Below are positions 35,990 to 44,543 of a stretch of 64,000 nt of DNA, one piece after another. Under the pieces are notes generated by a model. It ran no database searches. It was not told where the DNA came from and saw only the letters and a program-made list of their open reading frames with translations. A program made the position numbers and the translations under genes. Positions within the stretch are counted from its first letter, which is position 1, and each line of letters starts with the position of its first letter. Source of the DNA: Parvibaculaceae bacterium PLY_AMNH_Bact1 (GTDB lineage: Bacteria > Pseudomonadota > Alphaproteobacteria > Parvibaculales > Parvibaculaceae); the NCBI GenBank assembly GCA_032881465.1, contig CP126168.1, positions 2,666,001-2,730,000 of the forward strand, written 5' to 3'.

Positions 35990-37846
35990 TTAGTCATTTG
36001 CAGCAAATGCCGGAGGCGCGGGCTCTTGAGCTGCAAGTGCCAATGCATCAGCGCTGAACTGCAGAGAAGCAAGACGCGCATAAAGTCCCCCTTCTGCAAC
36101 GAGGGCATCATGGGTACCTTCAGCGACAATCCGCCCCTGATCCATGACAACAATACGATCAGCTTTGCGAACCGTCGCAAGACGATGGGCAATCACAATG
36201 GTCGTGCGCCCTGCCATTAGCCCTTCTAGCGCCTGCTGAACGAACTTCTCGCTCTCTGCATCAAGCGCACTCGTCGCTTCATCCAGAAGCAGCACCGGCG
36301 CGTTCCGCAAAATGGCGCGCGCAATGGCAATGCGTTGACGCTGACCGCCTGAGAGTGTCACGCCGCGCTCCCCAAAAACCGTGTCATAGCCCTGCGGCAG
36401 GTCGCTTAGAAACGCATCAATGTGCGCGGCTTTAGCAGCGGCGCGCACTTCGTCATCGCTTGCGTCAGGACGGCCATAGCGGATGTTCTCCCGGGCACTC
36501 ATCCCAAATACGACCGTTTCCTGCGGCACCAGTGCAAAACGGCGCCGCACCTTACCCGGGTCACCGTCTGGAAGGGCAACGCCATCGAGCAGAATGCGAC
36601 CCGACTGCGGGTCAAAGAAGCGAAGCAACAATTGGAAGAGCGTACTCTTGCCCGCCCCGGAAGGTCCGACAATCGCAACCGTCTCACCTGGATTGACCGA
36701 GAGGTTTAAGGCATCAAGAGCCGAGACGTCGGGACGTGTCGGATAGGAAAAGGCGACATCCTCAAAGCGGAGCGCGCCCGTTGAGGGCTCAGGCAGCGCT
36801 ACCGGATTGGCTGGCGCCTGGATTTCAGGCTCAATCGCCAGAAGCTCCATCAGACGCTCGGTCGCGCCTGCGGCCATCTGCACGTCCCCCCAGACTTCGG
36901 AGAGGGCCGCCATCGACATGGCTGCCATCAGCGCATAAAGCGTAAACTGCAGAAGCTCACCGCCTGTCATCGTACCCACGATAACTTCCTGCGCCCCGAC
37001 CCATAAGACACCGAAGACGCTTGAAAGTCCCAAAAACATTACAAGGGCTGTGAGTACAGACCGCGCCTGGATACGACTGCGCGCCGCAACAAAAGAGGCC
37101 TCGACCGTTTGCGCAAAAGAGAAGCGATCAATTTCTTCATGATTGAAGGCCTGCACGGTCTGCATTGCGTTGAGTGTCTCACCGCCAAATGCGCTCGTAT
37201 CGGCAATCCGGTCCTGACTGAGGCGTGATAGACGCCGGACCCAACGACCAAAGATGATCAGAGGCAAAATGATGATGGGGATCGCCAGAAGAACCAGCCC
37301 CGACAGGCCCGGGCTCGTATAGGTCATCATCGTCGCGGCGCCGAAAAACAGAAACATATTGCGGAGCGCAATGGACGCGCTTGAGCCAACCACGGTCTTA
37401 ATCAGGGTCGTGTCTGCGGTGAGACGGGAGAGCACCTCCCCGGTTCGCATGGTTTCAAAGAAAGCGGGAGAAAGTCGCGTGACATGATCGTAGACCGCAG
37501 AGCGAAGGTCAGCGACCACCCGTTCCCCAATCCAACTGACAAAATAGAACCGCGCGGCACTAGATACACCGAGCAGGGCAGCCACCAAAATAAGCACAAG
37601 GAAGTACTGATCAATGAAGTGGACATCCCCTTCACTAATCGCATCCATCACCCTCCGCGCCGCGACAGGAAAGGCCAGAGTCGACAAGGTGGCGATGACA
37701 AGCATCACAAAGGCGCCAGACAACATGCCCTTGTAAGCCAGCACAAACGGCACCAGACCTAGGATCGGCCGCACAGCACGGCTCTTCTCCCGCCGCAGGG
37801 CTTCTTCTTCAATCGCTTCCGCGACTGGATTGGCAGTCTCGCTCAT
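35990..37846 (-). CDS. ABC exporter, fused permease and ATPase (MsbA/ABCB type)
   Basis: A 618-residue half-transporter. Six membrane helices span about 30-320, followed by an ATPase with [25 protein letters not shown] near 385 (Walker [10 protein letters not shown]), the Q-loop [12 protein letters not shown], the signature [14 protein letters not shown] and Walker [13 protein letters not shown]. It should work as a homodimer exporting a lipid or hydrophobic compound. It is divergent from rpmE and near rcdA, a conserved alphaproteobacterial neighbourhood in which the exporter is usually annotated as a multidrug or lipid transporter; the substrate is unknown. The C-terminal tail is Ala/Pro-rich. 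Confidence 0.93.
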   Translation of the reverse strand: MSETANPVAEAIEEEALRREKSRAVRPILGLVPFVLAYKGMLSGAFVMLVIATLSTLAFPVAARRVMDAISEGDVHFIDQYFLVLILVAALLGVSSAARFYFVSWIGERVVADLRSAVYDHVTRLSPAFFETMRTGEVLSRLTADTTLIKTVVGSSASIALRNMFLFFGAATMMTYTSPGLSGLVLLAIPIIILPLIIFGRWVRRLSRLSQDRIADTSAFGGETLNAMQTVQAFNHEEIDRFSFAQTVEASFVAARSRIQARSVLTALVMFLGLSSVFGVLWVGAQEVIVGTMTGGELLQFTLYALMAAMSMAALSEVWGDVQMAAGATERLMELLAIEPEIQAPANPVALPEPSTGALRFEDVAFSYPTRPDVSALDALNLSVNPGETVAIVGPSGAGKSTLFQLLLRFFDPQSGRILLDGVALPDGDPGKVRRRFALVPQETVVFGMSARENIRYGRPDASDDEVRAAAKAAHIDAFLSDLPQGYDTVFGERGVTLSGGQRQRIAIARAILRNAPVLLLDEATSALDAESEKFVQQALEGLMAGRTTIVIAHRLATVRKADRIVVMDQGRIVAEGTHDALVAEGGLYARLASLQFSADALALAAQEPAPPAFAAND

Positions 37847-38078
37847 AAATGTCCGGCTTTTGCTCGCTGGTGGTCGCCCCAGAGGGTCTCAATGGGTAAG
37901 GAGGAGATATAGCAACAGCGCATAGCAGAAACTAGGGCCAGACCCCCTGAATCCCCTCGAACCCTGTCCCAATCCACGGACGAAAGGCCGCAGAAGACCA
38001 ACAGCCCCCCATCGTTCGCCTCAGCACCGCTGCTAGGTCCATCCGAGCCTTGCAATAGGCCTGAAGCTCCGCTATACA

Positions 38079-38127
38079 CCCGCTTTCGCGGGCGTTTTAG
38101 GCGCCTGAACGGACGGATTTGGCCGTC
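38079..38127 (+). promoter_or_regulatory. structured rpmE leader with terminator-like hairpin
   Basis: CCCGC tttc GCGGG (38079-38092) is followed by CGTTTTA, a terminator-like arrangement, and a second hairpin GACGG / CCGTC lies at 38112-38127. Both are within 80 bases of the rpmE start. L31 genes in several bacterial groups have autoregulatory leaders, so an attenuator or L31-binding leader is possible; it could also just end a short upstream transcript. Confidence 0.5.
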
Positions 38128-38155
38128 TGACACTTCTTTTGAGCGAGCAAGCGTT

Positions 38156-38377
38156 ATGAAAAAGGACACCCATCCTGACTACCACACAATCACAGTGGCA
38201 ATGACGGACGGCACAACCTTCCAGACCCGGTCTACTTATGGTGCAGAAGGTGACACGCTGACGCTGGATATCGATCCAACGACCCACCCAGCTTGGACAG
38301 GTGGCACAGGCGCACTGCTCGACCGTGGCGGTCGCGTGAGCCGGTTTAAGAAGAAATACGACGGCCTCGGCGTTTAA
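38156..38377 (+). CDS. rpmE: ribosomal protein bL31, zinc-independent form
   Basis: bL31 bridges the two ribosomal subunits. The 73 residues begin [20 protein letters not shown], include [20 protein letters not shown] and TTHPAWTGG near 39-56, and end [11 protein letters not shown]. The zinc-ribbon cysteines of the C+ form are missing; there is no Cys at all, as in other alphaproteobacterial L31. It is divergent from the ABC exporter and convergent with rcdA, with a perfect terminator between. Its leader contains two hairpins. Confidence 0.96.
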   Translation: MKKDTHPDYHTITVAMTDGTTFQTRSTYGAEGDTLTLDIDPTTHPAWTGGTGALLDRGGRVSRFKKKYDGLGV

Positions 38378-38420
38378 TCGCAGCCAGTCGGCCTGGAGAC
38401 TTTCCTCCACGCACAACCAA

Positions 38421-38446
38421 AAAAGCCCCGGCATGCCGGGGCTTTT
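38421..38446. terminator. perfect two-way terminator, rpmE / rcdA
   Basis: A fully symmetrical 26-base palindrome with arms AAAAGCCCCGGCA and TGCCGGGGCTTTT. It has T runs on both strands and lies between convergent rpmE and rcdA. Confidence 0.92.
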
Positions 38447-38465
38447 TGCTTATCTGGACCACCAA

Positions 38466-38509
38466 GCGTTTCCAGGAAAAGTGTATGGCGGTTTTCCGTC
38501 CGGAAACGC
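38466..38509. repeat. REP-like double hairpin, copy B
   Basis: Outer arms GCGTTTCC / GGAAACGC and inner arms GGAAAA / TTTTCC, total 44 bases. It has the same design as copies at 1356, 12449 and 51138, with base changes that keep both stems paired. It lies 12 bases beyond the rcdA stop. Confidence 0.78.
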
Positions 38510-38520
38510 GTCTAAGAAAG

Positions 38521-39060
38521 TCAGTGCCGAGTTGGCCGACTGCCGAGCGCCTCCTGGAAAAAGGCTTCAGCCCTCTCCCGCTGTTCGGCCAGGCTCGAAT
38601 GGTCAATCTCTTCGCCCGCGCGCATCTGAGCATCCAAGCGATCAATCCGCCGGTAGATATTCTCTGAGCGCACAATCAGCTCCTTCAGAGCATCGGGAAG
38701 AAGGTCCGTGCCATTCAGCTTTTTCCCCCGCCCAAGCTCGCGACCACCAAGGGCATATTTATCAGACAGCGCGTCCGTTTCCGTCATATCGCCTTCATTG
38801 ACAGCCTTCTGAACCAACAACCACGCAGCAACCTGCATCAGCCGCGTTGTAAGCCGCATGCTCTCGGTGGCGTAGGCAAGTGCCGTGGCCCGCGGAAGAT
38901 CTTTCGCCTGATCCCGACCGGGACCATCCAGATAGGTCGCCGCCTCTTCCACAAGCGCCATGCCTTCACGATAGGTACGCTGAAAGAGCTGTGACCCGCC
39001 AAATGGCGACCGACCGTCTCCGTTTTCACCACCACCGCTTGTTTTGTTGCCGAAACTCAT
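38521..39060 (-). CDS. rcdA: CtrA-degradation adaptor RcdA (DUF1465)
   Basis: RcdA is the Caulobacter adaptor that, with CpdR and PopA, brings CtrA to ClpXP during the cell cycle. The 179 residues from the ATG at 39060 form the DUF1465 three-helix bundle: FQRTYREGMALVEEAATYLDGPGR near 25-48, AYATESMRLTTRLMQVAAWLLVQKAV near 60-85, and LKELIVRSENIYRRIDRLDAQM near 124-145, followed by a disordered tail. An upstream in-frame GTG at 39072 is less likely. The neighbourhood (rpmE, ABC exporter) matches that of rcdA in relatives. The assignment is by family and context. ctrA and clpXP are not in the window. Confidence 0.88.
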   Translation of the reverse strand: MSFGNKTSGGGENGDGRSPFGGSQLFQRTYREGMALVEEAATYLDGPGRDQAKDLPRATALAYATESMRLTTRLMQVAAWLLVQKAVNEGDMTETDALSDKYALGGRELGRGKKLNGTDLLPDALKELIVRSENIYRRIDRLDAQMRAGEEIDHSSLAEQRERAEAFFQEALGSRPTRH

Positions 39061-39182
39061 AAGACCACTCACTGTTAATCATGTTACCGGCGCCCATGAG
39101 CAAGCAGACACCAGCGTGTAGCCAGCGACCGTACCAACCAAGGACGCGTTGCGCTTCAACTATCAACAAGCGTGCCATTCCG

Positions 39183-39205
39183 TTTTGTCTCGAAATGAGA
39201 CAAAA
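39183..39205. promoter_or_regulatory. palindromic operator candidate upstream of rcdA
   Basis: TTTTGTCTC and GAGACAAAA are perfect 9-bp arms around five bases (GAAAT). It lies about 125 bases before the rcdA start. No T run follows the right arm, so it is not a plus-strand terminator. A dimeric repressor site is the best reading; the regulator is unknown. Confidence 0.6.
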
Positions 39206-39308
39206 AAGCGAGAGTCACAAACCTGGCCAAGGGTTGATCAAAACAGATCTGAACTAGATGTTGTGGGAGGGCCGCAAAAAGACGGAACAAGTAGTTGGGA
39301 CACCACAC

Positions 39309-39337
39309 AAAAAATGAGCCACAGTTGCCTGCGGCTC
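39309..39337 (-). terminator. orphan minus-strand terminator
   Basis: On the minus strand GAGCC and GGCTC form a 5-bp stem with inner GC pairs, followed by TTTTTT (A run at 39309-39314). The nearest upstream gene on that strand stops at 39553, 216 bases away. It could end the MarR-DUF1192 transcript or a separate small RNA. Confidence 0.65.
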
Positions 39338-39552
39338 AAGTTCTAACAGGGAGGCGTCAAACAGAGTGGATAGGAGCCACTCAAATCCAGATGACTGGAT
39401 TACGCCTCTAAACAATACATAAGGACTGGCTAACAAATAGTTAAAATTGCGAGAGAGCCCGATCAGAAGACCTAAAACAGCCGCTCTATACTTGATCAGA
39501 TTCCAAAGAACTCATTCGTTACAAGGACTTAACGAATCCTTTGGCAGAATCA

Positions 39553-39750
39553 TCATTTTCGAAAAATTGCCTCTGCTTCGCTCAAACTGCCCTGCTTTGA
39601 GGCGACCATGGCCTTCGAACGCGCAATTTCGTCCGTAAGCAAAGTGATTCGTTCTTTGAGCTCATCGACACCCAACAGCGAAATGTCCTCTTTCGCCAGC
39701 GCCTGAAGGCTGTCAGGCACCCGTTTGGGTTCTAGGTCTTCTGAGTCCAT
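39553..39750 (-). CDS. DUF1192 family small protein
   Basis: A 65-residue protein, MDSEDLEPKRVP at the start, LGVDELKERITLLTDEIARSK in the middle and SLSEAEAIFRK at the end. I recognise it as DUF1192, a short helical family of alphaproteobacteria with no known function. GGGAG lies seven bases before the ATG at 39750, so the longer open frame to 39846 is rejected. It is on the same strand as the MarR gene about 100 bases upstream, and is more likely a core gene with its own promoter than part of the MarR system. Confidence 0.85.
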   Translation of the reverse strand: MDSEDLEPKRVPDSLQALAKEDISLLGVDELKERITLLTDEIARSKAMVASKQGSLSEAEAIFRK

Positions 39751-39854
39751 TAGTCGCTCCCGTCTTTGCCCTGAAAGTCGGTACAGCTTATACAACGCGC
39801 TTATTTGCAGAGAACAAAAATTCAGAGCGGCACCAGCAAAGGACATTCACTCAC

Positions 39855-40316
39855 TTATGTCGGTTCAATCCGCAATACCGTCTCTTCGATTTGGTCCAGG
39901 GTGGACATCAGGCGGTTCAATTCCACGGCAGAATATTCTGTTGCCAGTTCATCCAACATTTCCAGCCGCATCTCCGCCGCTCGCTCGTACAATCGACGCC
40001 CCTTGGGCGTGAGTTCCAAAATCTTGCTACGACCATCATCCGGACTAGCCGTCAATCGCGTGAGACCACTAGACGTCAGCTCTTTTGAGAGCCGTTGAAC
40101 ACCTTGGCGAGACACAGGTCTCATCCGCGCGATATCAGAAACCGTCGCGGGCCCAAGATCGTAAAGTGTCCGAAGCACGCCCATACGACTTCCTGTCAGC
40201 CCAAATGGTTTGAGGGCCAAATCCATCTGTGCGGAGAGCTTAAAATAGACGCTCGTCACCTTGAGAAAAATCTGACTAAGATCAGCGCCATTCGCCTTCT
40301 CACCCTTCGATGTCAT
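39855..40316 (-). CDS. MarR-family transcriptional regulator
   Basis: A 153-residue winged-helix regulator. The DNA-binding part is LTGSRMGVLRTLYDLGPATV, SDIARMRPVSRQGVQRLSKELTSSGL and the wing RLTASPDDGRSKILELTPKG; the outer helices form the dimer interface. AGGAG lies nine bases before the ATG at 40316 (an in-frame ATG at 40343 lacks a site). It follows the methyltransferase gene after 31 bases on the same strand. The mirrored CAACATGTTG operator upstream of that gene is its probable target, which would give control over both divergent arms. The ligand is unknown. Confidence 0.9.
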   Translation of the reverse strand: MTSKGEKANGADLSQIFLKVTSVYFKLSAQMDLALKPFGLTGSRMGVLRTLYDLGPATVSDIARMRPVSRQGVQRLSKELTSSGLTRLTASPDDGRSKILELTPKGRRLYERAAEMRLEMLDELATEYSAVELNRLMSTLDQIEETVLRIEPT

Positions 40317-40347
40317 TCTCAATTGCTCCTGCAGATCCCACACAGCG

Positions 40348-40968
40348 TCAGATTTTGGCGTGAATACCGAACGAGCCCGACCCTATTCGGCAGGCTTCTA
40401 TGACACGAAATCCGGCGCCCTCCAAGGCACTCAGCGTCCCCTGAATTTCGTTTCCAGATTTCGCAATCGGGTTTGGCAACCAGTCAAGCGCGCCAGCGCC
40501 GCCGCCATGCAAGCGTAATATGAGTACGAAGCTACCTGCTTCTCTCAGCAGTTCCTTTATCTGCCGAAGTCTTTCCTCTGGGTGTGGCCAGAACTGAAAT
40601 GAATGGACTGCCAGGACGGCATCAAAGCTACGGGGCAGCCAAACCAAGTCACTGTCATCTCCTTTGCGGACGTCCAGGGAGCAGACATCCGCAAATTCCA
40701 CCAGCCGCTGCTCAGCCATTTCGACCATTAGTTCTGAGGGGTCGACCCCACAGAACCGCTGGCATCCCAACTCACGAACAAGAAGTTGCCCCAAACGGCC
40801 AGTACCAAAGCCAATCTCCAACACAGAACCAGGCGCTTCCTCCCGCAATCGATCACACGCCCATCGATAGGTACGGTTGTTCATTCTTTCCATGATCGCG
40901 GCAAACATTCGCCCCGCCATGCCGTGCGGCCGCATCGCTTGATGCATCGATTCTTCCTCAGCGCTCAT
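40348..40968 (-). CDS. class I SAM-dependent methyltransferase
   Basis: A 206-residue methyltransferase of the Methyltransf_11 type. The SAM motif is VLEIGFGTGRLGQLLVRELG near 50-69, the acidic loop CGVDPSELMVEMAEQRL near 72-88, and motif IV is FDAVLAVHSFQFWPHPEERL near 115-134. The frame opens at 40998, but that ATG lies inside the operator palindrome; GGAG six bases before the ATG at 40968 marks the real start. It is the first gene of the MarR unit, divergent from an MFS transporter. A role in modifying a small molecule is possible; substrate unknown. Confidence 0.88.
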   Translation of the reverse strand: MSAEEESMHQAMRPHGMAGRMFAAIMERMNNRTYRWACDRLREEAPGSVLEIGFGTGRLGQLLVRELGCQRFCGVDPSELMVEMAEQRLVEFADVCSLDVRKGDDSDLVWLPRSFDAVLAVHSFQFWPHPEERLRQIKELLREAGSFVLILRLHGGGAGALDWLPNPIAKSGNEIQGTLSALEGAGFRVIEACRIGSGSFGIHAKI

Positions 40969-40991
40969 GTCATTCTCCAATTCATATATAC

Positions 40992-41040
40992 GCAACATGT
41001 TGACATTTAGAAAGCGGTTCTTATTTTGTCAACATGTTGC
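40992..41040. promoter_or_regulatory. mirrored MarR operator pair
   Basis: GCAACATGTTGAC (40992-41004) and GTCAACATGTTGC (41028-41040) are exact reverse complements, each with the 10-base palindrome CAACATGTTG, separated by 23 bases. They lie exactly between divergent transcription units, one of which encodes a MarR regulator. Each copy contains an ATG that creates a false in-frame start for the gene it faces. Confidence 0.88.
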
Positions 41041-41066
41041 GCATTAATTCATCGAAAGAATACATC

Positions 41067-42257
41067 ATGACGAGATCGGAATGGAGCCTCATCGCGCTGC
41101 TGGGAACTGCATTTCTAATAAGCCGGTATGATTTCGCCCTAATGAGCCTCGCCTTGCCTGACATCCAAAGGGACCTCGGCATTGCAGAGCAGGAACTGGG
41201 ACAGTTTGTCGGCTATACGCGACTTGGCGCTCTCGCCGCATTGCCTCTGGCGCTTCTCGCAGATTTTGCCGGAAGACGCAGATTGCTGATGGCAACGATC
41301 GCAGGGTTCACCGCCTGTACGATCGGAACCGCCTTCGCTCAGACGCCAGAGCAATTCATTCTTCTTCAAACCATCGCGCGCGCATTCACATCCGCTGATG
41401 AAATTCTTTCAGCAATTATGATCCTTGAGATGGTCGCGACAGCGCGCCGTGGCATAGCCATTGGCATTTTAGCAGCATTTGGCGGGCTTGGTGATGGTTT
41501 GGCGTCCGCCGCCTACCCTCTCTCAACCTATTTTGAAGATGGCTGGCGAACGCTTTACCTACTGGCCGCGATACCCATTCTACCGCTGATCTATGCACGT
41601 AGGTTCCTGAAAGAGTCGGTCAAGTTCGCCGCTGCGCAATCAACAGGCCTGAACATATTCAGCGCAGCAAAACAAATGCTGCGGGACAAAAAGAGAATGG
41701 TCGCCGTGGTTGCTTTGGCAATCACTTACCACCTGCCCATCTCGGCTGGCCTCGCCTTCATGTCGAAGTATTTGCAGGAAAGTTGCAGCTATTCCTCTGG
41801 CAATGTCGCGTTGTTGTTTTTAATCGGCGGATCAGTTGCCCTCACCGGCAATCTGCTAGGCGGGTATTTGACAGATAAGATCGGCCGCCGAATTGGTTTC
41901 GCGTTCTTCTCAATCATTCTATGCGCAGGCTTTCACGGTTTCTATGGCGCTAGTTGCCAAATCGCTCCTTATGCATGGGTCGTCGCACTGACAGGTGTGT
42001 TTGCAACACACGCAATCTTCCTGACCATCACCGGAGAACTCTTTCCGACCATTGGGCGGGTGACAGTGTCAGCAATATGCCAGGCCTTTGCGGCAATAGC
42101 TTTGGTAGCAGGCCTCTTTCTTGAATCACAACTCTACACACTGCTGGGCTCCCACGCCGCCGCCATCACCTTTCTCCTCCCATCATTCCTCATCGCAGCG
42201 TTCATCGCCCTGACGATGGTTCCTGAGACAGGCTCTAAAGAACTAACTGAAATCTAG
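41067..42257 (+). CDS. MFS transporter
   Basis: A 396-residue major facilitator protein with about twelve membrane helices. The loop 2-3 signature is ALLADFAGRRRLLMA near 75-89 and its second-half counterpart is GGYLTDKIGRRIGFAF near 272-287. It resembles sugar/aromatic-acid porters more than drug efflux pumps, but this cannot be settled by eye. The frame opens at 41034 inside the operator; the ATG at 41067 starts the first helix properly (TRSEWSLIALLGTAFLISRY). The FAD monooxygenase follows after ten bases. Control by the divergent MarR is likely. Confidence 0.88.
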   Translation: MTRSEWSLIALLGTAFLISRYDFALMSLALPDIQRDLGIAEQELGQFVGYTRLGALAALPLALLADFAGRRRLLMATIAGFTACTIGTAFAQTPEQFILLQTIARAFTSADEILSAIMILEMVATARRGIAIGILAAFGGLGDGLASAAYPLSTYFEDGWRTLYLLAAIPILPLIYARRFLKESVKFAAAQSTGLNIFSAAKQMLRDKKRMVAVVALAITYHLPISAGLAFMSKYLQESCSYSSGNVALLFLIGGSVALTGNLLGGYLTDKIGRRIGFAFFSIILCAGFHGFYGASCQIAPYAWVVALTGVFATHAIFLTITGELFPTIGRVTVSAICQAFAAIALVAGLFLESQLYTLLGSHAAAITFLLPSFLIAAFIALTMVPETGSKELTEI

Positions 42258-42267
42258 CAGGAAGCTT

Positions 42268-43314
42268 ATGAACAACATGCTCGACGTTTTAATTATCGGT
42301 GCCGGTCAGGCGGGTTTGGCAATGGGTGCGGAGCTCAAAGCACAAGGCTTGAAAAACTTCCTTATTTTGGATGAGACGAGCCATGTGGGTCAATCATGGG
42401 AGGACCGCTACAACTCTCTGAAACTCTTTACGCCCAGCCAGTATTGCAATCTGCCTGGTATGAAGTTTCCATTAGGCCGCAACCGCTACCCAAACAAAGA
42501 TCAGGTCGCAGACTATCTGAGGAGCTATGCCGTTCAATTCTCTCTCCCCATTCAAATGAATACAGCGGTCAATCGCCTGGAAAAGGCGCCTGGGTCTTTT
42601 GTCATCGAAACCTCTCAGGGAAAACTGTGGGCTGACAAAGTCATCATCGCAACGGGATCACAACACACACCTTGGGTACCGAACTTCGCCGCGCAGCTGT
42701 CGGACAATATCTTTCAGATCCATAGTGCGCAGTATCAATGCCCTAGTCAGATCCCAGAGGGTCCAGTGCTGATGGTCGGCGCTGGCAACTCCGGTGTGCA
42801 GATCGCAGAGGAGCTTACCGCCACACACTCCGTGCACATATCAGTGGCTCATCTACCCAAACAGTTTCCGCAGCGTTTTTTGGGAAAAGACATTTTCTGG
42901 TACTTACTAAAGCTCGGCTATATGGACGTCCCTGTCGCAAAACGAAGCGATGAAGGCCAACCCATGCCACTCATTGGCAGTGACTTAAAACGACTGATGA
43001 GGAAAAAGAGGCTCATCAAGCACGCCAGAGCCGTCGGAGCGGACGGTGACAAAGTCATATTAGCGGATGGAACAAGCTTTGCGCCACAATCAATCATCTG
43101 GGCAACAGGGTTTCGCAATGACTATGCTTGGATCGACATTCCCGGCACCCACAAAGATGGCCTGCCCATCCAGACAGATGGCTGCTCGCCAGTGGGAGGC
43201 CTCTACTGGATAGGGTTCTCTTGGCTGCGGACCAAAGGCTCGGGATTTCTGGGTTTTGTGGGGCGTGATGCGGCACATCTCGCTCCGGACATCCTCAAGC
43301 CGGAGGATCAGTGA
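42268..43314 (+). CDS. flavin-containing monooxygenase-like (CzcO/YUCCA type)
   Basis: A 348-residue FAD/NADPH oxidoreductase. The FAD motif is LIIGAGQAGLAMGAEL at 8-23, followed by VGQSWEDRYNSLKLFTPSQYCNLPG near 41-65 as in CzcO/YUCCA proteins. The NADPH motif is MVGAGNSGVQIAEEL near 168-182 and the late GxGxxG-linked ATGF motif is WATGFRND near 276-283. Such enzymes oxygenate nitrogen, sulfur or carbonyl groups. It lies between the MFS gene and a quinone oxidoreductase, suggesting an inducible uptake/oxidation or detoxification unit. Substrate unknown. Confidence 0.87.
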   Translation: MNNMLDVLIIGAGQAGLAMGAELKAQGLKNFLILDETSHVGQSWEDRYNSLKLFTPSQYCNLPGMKFPLGRNRYPNKDQVADYLRSYAVQFSLPIQMNTAVNRLEKAPGSFVIETSQGKLWADKVIIATGSQHTPWVPNFAAQLSDNIFQIHSAQYQCPSQIPEGPVLMVGAGNSGVQIAEELTATHSVHISVAHLPKQFPQRFLGKDIFWYLLKLGYMDVPVAKRSDEGQPMPLIGSDLKRLMRKKRLIKHARAVGADGDKVILADGTSFAPQSIIWATGFRNDYAWIDIPGTHKDGLPIQTDGCSPVGGLYWIGFSWLRTKGSGFLGFVGRDAAHLAPDILKPEDQ

Positions 43315-43403
43315 GGACCAGCATTAAAAAGTTTACTGGCTGAAGCACGACACATGGCTATGTTTCCTACAACAAAGAACCCATAGCCAAGGACGTGCAC
43401 CTT

Positions 43404-44402
43404 ATGCCTAATCTCCCCGAGACAATGACCGCCATCAAAATCCCCGAACCCGGCGGACCCGAAGTACTGACGCCTACTGAAGTGCCCCTGCCTCAACCCG
43501 GACATGGGGAAATTCTGGTACGCGTCGCAGCAGCCGGTGTGAACCGTGGAGACCTGGTGCAACGCATTGGGCTTTATCCCGCCCCCAAAGGGGTTACCGA
43601 CACGCCGGGGCTTGAATTTGCAGGCGAGGTTGTTGCCCTTGGAACAGGAGCCTCACGTTGGGCGGTCGGCGACAATGTATGTGCCCTTGTCGCCGGTGGG
43701 GGCTACGCCGAATATGCCATCGTTCACGAAAGCCATGCTCTGCCAATTCCAGAGGGCTACTCCATGGTGGAAGCCGCTGCCCTGCCAGAAACCATCATGA
43801 CGGTCTGGACCAATGTCTTTGATCGCGGCAGATTGCAACCCGGCGAAACACTTCTCATCCATGGCGGCACAAGCGGCATTGGCACCACCGCAATTCAGAT
43901 GGCTGTCGCCTGGGGCGCCAAAGTCTTTGCGACTGCCGGGTCAGACGAAAAAGCCCGAAAGTGTGAGGACCTGGGCGCACGGCGCGGCATCAATTACCGA
44001 GAAGAAGATTTCGTCATGGTGATGGATGAAGCGACCAGTGGACAGGGCGCCGACGTCATCTTTGACATGGTGGGCGGCGACTATATCCAGCGCAACATTA
44101 CCTGCGCGGCGCGTGGTGGCCGGATCGTCAACATCGCCTATCAGCAGGGTTCCGTCGCTGAGGTGAACTTTCTGCCCCTGATGCTGAAACAGGTGACGCT
44201 GACCGGCTCCACCTTGCGCGCCCGGCCTCTGGAGGAGAAAACCGCCCTCACTGAAACCGTGCTGAAGGAAGTCTGGCCCTGGATCGCAGCTGGCCGCCTC
44301 AAGCCCATCGTCGACAGCACATTCCCGCTCCGAGACGCAAAAGCTGCCCACGAACGCATGGAAAAGGGCGGCCATATCGGAAAAATCATCCTGACCGTCT
44401 AA
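43404..44402 (+). CDS. zinc-free NAD(P)H quinone oxidoreductase (PIG3 type)
   Basis: A 332-residue medium-chain dehydrogenase/reductase. It begins MPNLPETMTAIKIPEPGGPEVL and has VNRGDLVQRIGLYPAPKG, PGLEFAGEVVALGTG, the NADPH motif LLIHGGTSGIGTTAIQMA near 148-165 and the TLRARPLEEK segment, all typical of the PIG3/TIGR02824 quinone oxidoreductases. The catalytic zinc Cys residues of alcohol dehydrogenases are missing. AAGGA lies ten bases before the ATG at 43404; the in-frame GTG at 43395 is less likely. It stands 89 bases after the flavoprotein and may or may not share its control. Confidence 0.9.
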   Translation: MPNLPETMTAIKIPEPGGPEVLTPTEVPLPQPGHGEILVRVAAAGVNRGDLVQRIGLYPAPKGVTDTPGLEFAGEVVALGTGASRWAVGDNVCALVAGGGYAEYAIVHESHALPIPEGYSMVEAAALPETIMTVWTNVFDRGRLQPGETLLIHGGTSGIGTTAIQMAVAWGAKVFATAGSDEKARKCEDLGARRGINYREEDFVMVMDEATSGQGADVIFDMVGGDYIQRNITCAARGGRIVNIAYQQGSVAEVNFLPLMLKQVTLTGSTLRARPLEEKTALTETVLKEVWPWIAAGRLKPIVDSTFPLRDAKAAHERMEKGGHIGKIILTV

Positions 44403-44543
44403 TTGGCACCTGAGGTCTTCCCAGAACGCCCGGAAAGGCTTATAAGACCCGTAATCCGTTCATTTTCAGTGGCATACGCCGATCTCAGGCGCCAATCTCG
44501 GGGGAAGGCTCCCCAGAATGGCCTTGGGGGCAAAGGAGAAGAT

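Larger units (their letters stand above)
39061..39552. other. rcdA upstream region with unexplained structures
   Basis: A 490-base A/T-richer gap between two minus-strand genes. It holds a perfect 9-bp-arm palindrome (39183-39205) and a minus-strand terminator (39309-39337) with no gene ending directly in front of it. No convincing protein frame was found; a small RNA is possible. Confidence 0.45.

Noticed and set aside
39183-39205. Rho-independent terminator
   Set aside because: The perfect stem is followed by A and not T on the plus strand, and on the minus strand no gene ends there.
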